Source of the DNA: Syntrophomonas sp. UBA5314
Lineage (GTDB): Bacteria > Bacillota > Syntrophomonadia > Syntrophomonadales > Syntrophomonadaceae
NCBI GenBank assembly: GCA_002410325.1
Contig: DHRK01000045.1
Span: 25,682 to 31,042 of the forward strand
Direction of reading: 5' to 3'
DNA length: 5,361 bases
Under the pieces are notes generated by a model. That model searched no databases. It was not told the origin of the DNA and saw nothing but the letters and a program-made list of their open reading frames with translations. Position 1 is the stretch's first letter. Every line of letters begins with the position of its first letter. This document shows positions 1 through 5,361 of this stretch, one piece after another. Made by a program: the position numbers and the translations under genes.

Positions 1-82
1 TCGTTGTTTTCTGCTCTGTATGTAGGAGGAAACATCTGGCTGAACAAAGTAAGGTTGTTCCATATCTGCCCTTTTTGAGGGA

Positions 83-111
83 TAGCCTTTTGCCGGCGGA
101 CATGATATAAT
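83..111 (+). promoter_or_regulatory. Probable extended -10 promoter for the FAD/Fe-S oxidoreductase gene
   Basis: A perfect TATAAT lies at 106-111 and is preceded by TG at 103-104, giving the extended -10 form TGnTATAAT. The -35 position about 17 bases upstream (83-88, TAGCCT) is poor, which is common for extended -10 promoters. Transcription would start near 117-119 and leave a leader of under 30 bases before the ATG at 146, carrying the G-rich ribosome-binding site at 130-136. Sigma-A-type recognition is inferred from the sequence match only. Confidence 0.65.
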
Positions 112-145
112 AATTTTGCAATAAACTCTAGGGGGGTATGGGTAT

Positions 146-3100
146 ATGGAGAAGCTGGTGGATGATGTTAGGGAGGAATTAAAGCAGCGTTTCGGCAACC
201 GGGTCAGTTTTGACGAGCTGGAAAGAAAGATATATGCTCACGACATGGGCGCCATGCCGTCTATGGTGAAACCTCTGGTGGGCAATTCAGTGCCGGAGGG
301 TATAGTTCAGCCGCTCAATGAGGAGGAACTGCAATACCTGATAAAGACCGCCCGGGCCGAATCAGTAGGCCTTACGCCCAGGGGGAAAGCCACTTCGGGG
401 TATGGAGGAGTTCTGCCCGTGGAAGGCGGGCTGGTGGTAGAGTTTAACCGGATGAAACAGATCATTGACATCAACCCTGAAGAAAGAACCGCAACCGTCG
501 AACCGGGCGTGGTATGGAATGAACTGGAATACCACTTGAATCAAAAAGACCTTACCCTGGTGGCCTACCCGACCAGCGCCCCTTCTTCTACGGTAGGCGG
601 CTGGCTGGCCCAGGGAGGCGCCGGGATCGGCAGTTATGAATACGGATACTTTGTTGATAACGTGGTATGGGCCAGGCTGCTCCAGCCCGATGGACAAGTA
701 AGAGAACTGAGGGGTAAAGACCTGCAGCTGGTTTCCGGCGCCAACGGCATCAGCGGATTTATAACCCGGATCTGTTTCAGGGTCAAACCGTTGCGGCCTA
801 TGCATATCACCGCAGTGGCATTTCAATCCATAGACGACCTGGGGTCGTTTATTCAGGGGCTGTACGACCGCAAAGTGCCTCTTTGGTCGGTGACCTTTAT
901 CAATCCGGATGCGGCCATGATGAAAAACAAGCTGCCGCCGCATCTTCACCACGGGCGTCCGGTAGAAAAAGAGCGCCTGACTATTCCAGAGAAATATATC
1001 GTCATCATGTCCTGTACTGCGGAACGGTGTGATCTTATCAGAGATGATGTTATGAGTCTGGCCCTGCGCAATTCCGGAGAAGTGCTGCCCGAGGCGATCG
1101 CCTGGCATGAATGGGAAGCCCGCTTTGAACCGATGCGGGCCAAGCGCATTGCACCCTCATTAATTCCCAGTGAGGTGATTGTTCCGGTTGAAAACCTGGC
1201 CCGGGTGATCAAGGAAACCCGCGAGGAGATCAAACAGACCTTTATTTTAGAGGGCTTTGCCACCAACCATAGAGAAATCGTACTGCTGGGCTTTATTCCC
1301 CATGATGAAAGGAGTTTTAATTACAACCTGGCCTTCGGCCTTTCCCTGACCGCCTTGCGCACCGCTCAAAAATACGGGGGAAGGCCTTATGCCACCGGGC
1401 TGTATTTTACCGGGTTTGCCAACGAGGTGTTAGGAAGTGAAGCGGTTTCGGTTTTGCGTCAGTTTAAAAAAGATTTTGACCCCCAGGTTTTGATGAATCC
1501 GGGCAAAGTGCTGGACGCCAGCCTGGTGGCCCGGGGCTTGAAGCTGGCCAATGCCTTCGAGCCTCTTATAAGGGTCTTTGGCAACTGGGCTCAGAGCAAA
1601 GAACCCGGAGAGGTTTTCAAGGCAAGAGATGGCATCCCGGGCGATATTGCCTGGTATGCCTACGCCTGTTCCCAGTGCGGCTATTGTGTCGATCACTGCG
1701 ACCAGTACTATGGGCGGGGATGGGAGTCGCAGTCGCCGCGCGGCAAGTGGACTCTGATCAAAATGGTACTGGAAGGCGATGCGGACTTCGATCAAAAAGC
1801 GGTGGAGAATATACTGGCCTGCACCACCTGCGAGATGTGCAACCGCACCTGCCAGCTGGATTTGCCCAACGAGTCCTCCTGGCTGAAAATGCGCGGTCTG
1901 CTGATAGACGGAGCGGGCTATCACACTTTCCCGCCTTTTGAAATCATGGTAAACACCATGCGCCAGCAGGGCAATATCTGGGGCGGGTACAGGAAGGACC
2001 GGGACGCCTGGATCACTGACGAAATCCGGCCTCTGATCAAGGAAAAAGCGGAATATGCCTTTTTCCCGGGCTGCACCTCTTCCTTCGTGGAGCAGGACGT
2101 GGCCCAGTCGGCAGCCCTGGTGCTCGCCAAAGCCGGCGTGGACTATTCCTATATAGGCAAAGAAGAGAGATGCTGCGGTATTCCCATGCTGGTAGCCGGG
2201 CGCTGGGAGGTTTTCGATGAAACCGCCGCCGCCAATATTGAAAATATGAAGAAACTGGGGGCCAGCAAGATAATCACCACTTGCCCCGCCTGCTGGCTGG
2301 TCTGGGAAATATACTACCGCCACTGGGCTGAAGAACGCGGCATCGACTATCCCTTCCACGCCCTGCACTATGCTGATGTCCTGGCCGAGAAGATCGAGGC
2401 CGGGGAATTTGAGATTACCGGTGCTATAAACCGCCGGGTCACCTATCACGATCCCTGTCATATGGGAAGAGCCGGAGTGCGCTTCTCCGGGCCGCGCACC
2501 CTGATCAACGCCATACCCGGCTCGAACTTCCGGGAGATGCGCTTCAATAAATTCGATGCCCACTGCTGCGGTTCGGTCCTGTCGCTGGTGGCTGATCCGG
2601 ACGTTGCGGAAAAAATAGGAGTCATGAGGGTTCAGGAGGCTATCGATACCGGAGCGGACACCCTGATAACGGCCTGCCCCTGCTGCCGGGTCCAGCTCAA
2701 GCGCTCCAAAGATCTTAACCAAATGCCGATTGAGATCAAGGATCTGGCTACCCTGACGGCTGAAGCCTGCGGCTACCGGGTGGCGCCTTCCGATGCGGTG
2801 ATTGATGAGAAGTGGGCGGTTTTTGAGGCCATGATCAGGATGATGACCCCCTGGGGCATGGCGGATATGATGGCTGACCTGATCCCGGATATGATTGAGG
2901 CGATGCCCGAGGTGTACCGCGGGATGATGCATATGGTCAGCAAATCGCCGGAAGTATTTAAAGAGCCCATGATCGCCGTGATGAAGACGGTTATGCCTTC
3001 GCTGTTCCCCAGCCTGCTGCCCGGTATTTTACCGAAGGTAATGCCGCGCATGCTGGAAAAAGTGAAGGAGGCCATTCCGATGCCGGCCTACCTGGAAGAG

Positions 3101-3214
3101 CAGATGCCGGATCTCATGCCCAAGACGATGGATGTTTTAATGCCCAAAATGCTGGGGGAAATCATCCCCTACTTTATGCCCCATATGGAGGAATACCTGC
3201 GCCAAACCAGCTAA
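146..3214 (+). CDS. FAD-linked oxidase / Fe-S (double CCG) fusion oxidoreductase with Met/Pro-rich tail
   Basis: This is a 1022-residue, probably cytoplasmic flavin and iron-sulfur oxidoreductase with no signal peptide or membrane segment. Residues about 46-215 form a GlcD-type FAD-binding domain (PRGKATSGYGG near 78-88; a PTSAPSSTVGG segment at 142-152). Residues about 216-456 are the FAD-oxidase C-terminal domain, ending in the family signature DPQVLMNPGKV. Two [4Fe-4S] motifs follow: C508, C511, C514, C518 and C559, C562, C565, C569. Two complete CCG motifs come next: C643/C676-C677/C713/C716 and C771/C807-C808/C844/C847, as in GlpC, HdrB and HdrD. Known relatives oxidise 2-hydroxyacids such as D-lactate or glycolate, or glycerol-3-phosphate; the substrate here cannot be read from sequence. 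Residues about 888-1022 are an extra tail with 24 Met and 17 Pro. The ATG is the only in-frame one after the stop at 122-124, and AGGGGGG lies 9 bases upstream. No ETF or permease gene is visible beside it. Confidence 0.9.
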   Translation: MEKLVDDVREELKQRFGNRVSFDELERKIYAHDMGAMPSMVKPLVGNSVPEGIVQPLNEEELQYLIKTARAESVGLTPRGKATSGYGGVLPVEGGLVVEFNRMKQIIDINPEERTATVEPGVVWNELEYHLNQKDLTLVAYPTSAPSSTVGGWLAQGGAGIGSYEYGYFVDNVVWARLLQPDGQVRELRGKDLQLVSGANGISGFITRICFRVKPLRPMHITAVAFQSIDDLGSFIQGLYDRKVPLWSVTFINPDAAMMKNKLPPHLHHGRPVEKERLTIPEKYIVIMSCTAERCDLIRDDVMSLALRNSGEVLPEAIAWHEWEARFEPMRAKRIAPSLIPSEVIVPVENLARVIKETREEIKQTFILEGFATNHREIVLLGFIPHDERSFNYNLAFGLSLTALRTAQKYGGRPYATGLYFTGFANEVLGSEAVSVLRQFKKDFDPQVLMNPGKVLDASLVARGLKLANAFEPLIRVFGNWAQSKEPGEVFKARDGIPGDIAWYAYACSQCGYCVDHCDQYYGRGWESQSPRGKWTLIKMVLEGDADFDQKAVENILACTTCEMCNRTCQLDLPNESSWLKMRGLLIDGAGYHTFPPFEIMVNTMRQQGNIWGGYRKDRDAWITDEIRPLIKEKAEYAFFPGCTSSFVEQDVAQSAALVLAKAGVDYSYIGKEERCCGIPMLVAGRWEVFDETAAANIENMKKLGASKIITTCPACWLVWEIYYRHWAEERGIDYPFHALHYADVLAEKIEAGEFEITGAINRRVTYHDPCHMGRAGVRFSGPRTLINAIPGSNFREMRFNKFDAHCCGSVLSLVADPDVAEKIGVMRVQEAIDTGADTLITACPCCRVQLKRSKDLNQMPIEIKDLATLTAEACGYRVAPSDAVIDEKWAVFEAMIRMMTPWGMADMMADLIPDMIEAMPEVYRGMMHMVSKSPEVFKEPMIAVMKTVMPSLFPSLLPGILPKVMPRMLEKVKEAIPMPAYLEEQMPDLMPKTMDVLMPKMLGEIIPYFMPHMEEYLRQTS

Positions 3215-3239
3215 ATAGCCGGCTTTTATCGCACTTTTT

Positions 3240-3280
3240 TAGGGGACCTGGCCTTGCTGCACGGCAGGGCGGGTCCTTTA
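3240..3280 (+). terminator. Hairpin after the oxidoreductase gene, probable terminator
   Basis: A strong stem-loop begins 25 bases after the stop codon. The inner stem pairs GCCTTGC (3251-3257) with GCAGGGC (3264-3270) around a 6-base loop. The outer stem pairs GGACC (3244-3248) with GGTCC (3272-3276) and can extend through wobble pairs to 3240 and 3280. The 3' tail is only TTTA, a weak U tract; a T6 run lies before the hairpin instead (3235-3240). It probably ends the first transcript, but could act mainly as a 3' stabilising structure. Confidence 0.6.
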
Positions 3281-3381
3281 CCGTATAAAGTAAAGTTATT
3301 TGTAATATAACCCTACTTGTGATATATTTTGGGCAGTAGACACGCTTTTAAAACCGCATTTCTGGTAGGGAAGAGGGCCTG

Positions 3382-3409
3382 TTTAGCGGGTATGCATAAA
3401 TTTTATGAT
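3382..3409 (+). promoter_or_regulatory. Candidate promoter for yedF
   Basis: TATGAT at 3404-3409 differs from the -10 consensus by one base. The best -35 match is the weak TTTAGC at 3382-3387, 16 bases upstream. A start near 3416 would leave a leader of about 34 bases before the ATG at 3450. The poor -35 makes this tentative, and other AT-rich boxes in the gap could serve instead. Confidence 0.3.
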
Positions 3410-3433
3410 ACTGTAGTAAAATGTATGGTTGAA

Positions 3434-3439
3434 AGGGAG
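3434..3439 (+). promoter_or_regulatory. Ribosome-binding site that fixes the yedF start
   Basis: AGGGAG lies 10 bases before the ATG at 3450, a normal spacing. It falls inside the longer reading frame that could begin at TTG 3429, which argues that ATG 3450 is the true start and that the extra seven codons are not translated. Confidence 0.65.
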
Positions 3440-3449
3440 CGAAAGCAGA

Positions 3450-4028
3450 ATGGATAGAATCATTGACGCCAGAGACCTGGCCTGTCCGGAGCCTGTGATC
3501 ATGACCAAGAAGGCTATGGATGGAGGCCTTATTAACCTGACGACTATTGTCAATCAGGATGTCGCTCTGGAGAATGTAAGTCGCCTGGCTAAATCCCATG
3601 GTTATAATATTGATGTTGAACAGGTAGGGTCTGACTTTCATATCCATATGAACAAAACAGCGGACCTGGAAGTGGACCAGCAGGAAGTACCGGGAGATGT
3701 AGCGATTCTCATCAGCAGTCGTCTATTTGGCCACGGTGAGGAAGAACTGGGACAAATTCTGATGAGAAGCTTTATTTACGCCTTAAACGAACTGGATGGC
3801 CGGATACAAAGTATTATATTTGTCAACGCCGGGGTATTCTTAAGCACGGAAGGCTCCCCGGTTATTGAACAGTTGAGCGCTCTGGAGAAGCGCGGGGTAG
3901 AGATCTTATCCTGCGGCACCTGCCTTGATTTTTATGGACTAAAAGAAAAACTGCTGGTGGGCAAAGTGACCAATATGTATTCAATCGTCGAGATCATGAC
4001 CGGTTCATCCCGGGCCTTGACCTTTTAA
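3450..4028 (+). CDS. yedF: YedF-family selenium-metabolism protein (TusA-like + DsrE-like)
   Basis: This 192-residue soluble protein has two domains. Residues about 4-73 are a TusA/SirA-like domain with the motif ARDLACPEPVIMTKKAM; C12 in the CPxP motif is the residue that carries persulfide sulfur in TusA proteins. Residues about 83-190 are a DsrE-like domain with the C-terminal block CGTCLDFYGL (C155 and C158) and VGKVTNMYSIVEIM, typical of the YedF selenium-metabolism family. In many Firmicutes this family sits next to selD, selA, selB, a DUF3343 gene and a cysteine desulfurase; only the desulfurase is present here, immediately downstream. A role as carrier of sulfur or selenium is inferred from the TusA cysteine and the neighbour; the biochemical role of the family is poorly established. 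Length is normal for the family and nothing is truncated. A TTG start at 3429 would add seven residues but fits the ribosome-binding site less well. Confidence 0.87.
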   Translation: MDRIIDARDLACPEPVIMTKKAMDGGLINLTTIVNQDVALENVSRLAKSHGYNIDVEQVGSDFHIHMNKTADLEVDQQEVPGDVAILISSRLFGHGEEELGQILMRSFIYALNELDGRIQSIIFVNAGVFLSTEGSPVIEQLSALEKRGVEILSCGTCLDFYGLKEKLLVGKVTNMYSIVEIMTGSSRALTF

Positions 4029-4076
4029 CCATGCTTTTCACTCCCTGATAAAATAATTACCTATAACTTTATATAG

Positions 4077-4107
4077 CCCTGAGGGATACTCCACCTTCGG
4101 GGTTTTT
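4077..4107 (+). terminator. Intrinsic terminator or attenuator between yedF and the desulfurase gene
   Basis: CCCTGAGG (4077-4084) pairs with CCTTCGGGG (4094-4102), with one bulged T and one G-T pair, around a 9-base loop, and TTTTT follows at 4103-4107. This is a classic Rho-independent terminator shape, although the stem is imperfect. It starts about 50 bases after the yedF stop and ends 33 bases before the desulfurase ATG, leaving no room for an obvious separate promoter. It may therefore attenuate rather than fully separate the two genes. Confidence 0.6.
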
Positions 4108-4140
4108 GATTCAGATTATTCTTTAAGGAGTCATCCGTAT

Positions 4141-5286
4141 ATGAAAACGATTTATATGGACAACGCGGCTACTTCCTATCCTAAACCGGAGAGCGTTTAT
4201 CAGGCCATGGATTATTTCAACCGCCATCTGGGCGGAAACCCGGGACGGGGGAGCCACCAGCGAACCCTGCAAGCCGGAACGGTTCTTCTGGATACCCGTG
4301 AGGCCCTGGCCGGACTCTTTAAGATTAAAGATTCCAGCCGGATTGCCTTTACCCTAAATATAACCGAAGCATTAAACCTGGCTTTGAAAGGCCTTTTAAA
4401 TCCCGGGGATCATGTGCTTACCACCAGTATGGAACACAATGCCGTGGCCCGGCCCCTGCATGCTTTGTCACATCAGGGAATTGCCTGGACAGCCGTGCCC
4501 TGTGCTGAAGACGGCAGCCTCAATCCAGACGATATGCGCCGGGCAATTCGGCCGCAAACCAGATTGATCTGCATGCTGCATGCATCCAATGTATCCGGAA
4601 CCATTATGCCGGTGGATGAAGTAGGGCGTATAGCCAGGGAAAATGATCTGCTATTCGTACTGGATACCGCTCAGAGCGCGGGTGTACTGCCCATTGATGT
4701 AGAGGCTCAAAATATTGATGTGCTGGCCTTTACCGGGCACAAAAGCCTTTTCGGGGCCCAGGGAACCGGGGGGATTTATATACGTCCGGGGATTAAGATA
4801 CGGCCCCTAAAAGAAGGCGGGACCGGCTCGCTTTCCGAATACCTGGAACAGCCGGAAGTAATGCCGGACAGTCTGGAAAGCGGCACCCCGAACACGCCGG
4901 GACTGGCCGGGCTGTTGGCTGGAGTGCGGTTTATCGGCGAGACCGGGCGGGACCGGATACGCTCTCATGAGCAGGCCCTGACGGAAATGCTTAGGGATGG
5001 CTTGAAAGAAATAAAAGGCGTCAAGCTATACGGGCCGCTTGATGTAAAAAGGCAAACCGCGGTTTTGTCGTTTAATATTGGGGACATGGACTGCGGGGAA
5101 GTCAGCTATCTGCTGGATAATGACTTTGGGATAGTAACCCGGGCTGGTCTGCACTGCGCACCGCTGGCCCATAGCACCTTGGGAACCTTGGAGGCTGGCA
5201 GCTGCCGTTTGAGCCCCGGGTTTTTTAACACCCGGGAGGACGCCGAACAGGTGGTTAAAGCGGTCTTTGACCTGGTCCGCCGTTAG
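4141..5286 (+). CDS. PLP-dependent cysteine desulfurase (SufS/CsdB-like)
   Basis: This 381-residue protein is a class V aminotransferase-fold enzyme of the cysteine desulfurase family that is common in Firmicutes, and it is full length for that family. It would remove sulfur from cysteine (or selenium from selenocysteine), forming a cysteine persulfide or selenide and alanine. The N-terminus YMDNAATSYPKP is typical. H99 in SMEHNA should stack on the cofactor, N150 lies in HASNVSGT, D175 and Q178 in LDTAQSAG contact PLP, and K201 in FTGHKSLFG is the Schiff-base lysine. The catalytic cysteine is C339 in RAGLHCAPLAH, and R356 lies in the substrate-binding CRLSPGFFNT block. AAGGAG at 4125-4130 sits 10 bases before the ATG, which supports this start over the in-frame ATG at 4156. 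Its position after yedF suggests it supplies S or Se to that protein. A role in Fe-S assembly or thio-modification is also possible, as no suf partner is visible. Confidence 0.92.
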   Translation: MKTIYMDNAATSYPKPESVYQAMDYFNRHLGGNPGRGSHQRTLQAGTVLLDTREALAGLFKIKDSSRIAFTLNITEALNLALKGLLNPGDHVLTTSMEHNAVARPLHALSHQGIAWTAVPCAEDGSLNPDDMRRAIRPQTRLICMLHASNVSGTIMPVDEVGRIARENDLLFVLDTAQSAGVLPIDVEAQNIDVLAFTGHKSLFGAQGTGGIYIRPGIKIRPLKEGGTGSLSEYLEQPEVMPDSLESGTPNTPGLAGLLAGVRFIGETGRDRIRSHEQALTEMLRDGLKEIKGVKLYGPLDVKRQTAVLSFNIGDMDCGEVSYLLDNDFGIVTRAGLHCAPLAHSTLGTLEAGSCRLSPGFFNTREDAEQVVKAVFDLVRR

Positions 5287-5303
5287 TGGTCTATAACACC
5301 TAA

Positions 5304-5329
5304 AAATTTGGTTCCCACCGGCCAAATTT
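5304..5329 (+). repeat. 8-bp inverted repeat downstream of the desulfurase gene
   Basis: AAATTTGG (5304-5311) is repeated inverted as CCAAATTT (5322-5329) around a 10-base spacer that allows two more T-G pairs. No T run follows, so it is a poor intrinsic terminator. It starts 18 bases after the stop codon and may be a 3' structure or part of a dispersed palindromic element that continues beyond the window. Confidence 0.5.
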
Positions 5330-5361
5330 CCACAGGGCTGCGTTGTCGTCAATCGCAATAC

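Larger units (their letters stand above)
3281..3449. other. AT-rich intergenic leader upstream of yedF
   Basis: I see no coding region here. The stretch has several AT-rich segments and only weak inverted repeats: GTTAT at 3295-3299 with ATAAC at 3307-3311, and CTACT at 3313-3317 with AGTAG at 3335-3339. It should hold the yedF promoter. No known riboswitch, T-box or tRNA signature was recognised. Confidence 0.5.

Noticed and set aside
138..182. A 14-codon frame starting at ATG 138 and overlapping the oxidoreductase start
   Set aside because: It is only 1 base from the G-rich ribosome-binding site, too close for initiation, and its sequence is the shifted frame of the real gene.
362..1108. 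A 248-codon minus-strand open frame
   Set aside because: It is antisense to the conserved FAD-binding domain and has no recognisable motif.
1430..2932. A 500-codon open frame on the minus strand inside the oxidoreductase gene
   Set aside because: It lies wholly opposite a gene with clear FAD, Fe-S and CCG motifs. Its translation is rich in His, Gly and Arg without recognisable domains, as expected for an antisense shadow of GC-rich codons.
3429..3449. TTG start giving a seven-residue longer YedF
   Set aside because: The ribosome-binding site AGGGAG lies inside this extension at the right distance from ATG 3450, and family proteins begin just before the TusA motif.
3281..3449. Riboswitch or T-box leader before yedF
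   Set aside because: The conserved T-box sequence and recognisable riboswitch core motifs are absent, and the inverted repeats present are short and weak.
146..5286. Selenoprotein with an in-frame TGA read as selenocysteine
   Set aside because: None of the three genes has an internal in-frame TGA; all key redox positions are encoded as ordinary cysteine.
5026..5358. A 110-codon minus-strand open frame crossing the desulfurase end
   Set aside because: Most of it is antisense to the conserved active-site region of the desulfurase. No family motif or convincing ribosome-binding site was seen.
5287..5361. Start of a selC (tRNA-Sec) or other selenium gene at the right edge
   Set aside because: No tRNA cloverleaf arms, T-loop motif or coding start could be found in these 75 bases.

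Overview
The window holds three genes, all on the + strand, and looks like a chromosomal segment of an anaerobic Gram-positive bacterium (Firmicutes, Clostridia; possibly a syntrophic or sulfate-reducing type such as Syntrophomonadaceae or Peptococcaceae). This rests on the gene families (a large FAD/Fe-S oxidoreductase with double CCG domains, a YedF-type selenium-metabolism protein, a SufS-like desulfurase), strong AGGAGG-type ribosome-binding sites, and sigma-A-like promoter elements. The family-level assignment is inference. No 16S, tRNA, mobile gene or CRISPR array is visible.

Left part (1-3280): after a short leader with a well-formed extended -10 promoter comes one 1022-residue protein. 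It joins a GlcD/D-lactate-dehydrogenase-type FAD domain, two ferredoxin-like [4Fe-4S] motifs and two complete cysteine-rich CCG motifs (GlpC/HdrB/HdrD type). It ends in an unusual tail of about 130 residues that is very rich in methionine and proline. A strong hairpin follows the gene, so it is probably a single-gene transcript.

Middle and right part (3281-5286): an AT-rich gap leads to a YedF-family protein (TusA-like domain plus DsrE-like domain). A 112-base gap containing a terminator-like hairpin follows, then a cysteine desulfurase of the SufS-like family often found beside selenium genes. Together these two suggest a sulfur/selenium transfer module: the desulfurase mobilises S or Se from (seleno)cysteine and YedF may carry it. 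selD, selA, selB and selC are not in the window, so the selenium link rests on family knowledge.

Right edge (5287-5361): no gene start is visible. It holds an 8-bp inverted repeat and a sequence that looks like part of a dispersed non-coding repeat. The most unusual item in the window is the Met/Pro-rich tail of the first protein. I see no clear evidence of a wholly new multi-gene system.
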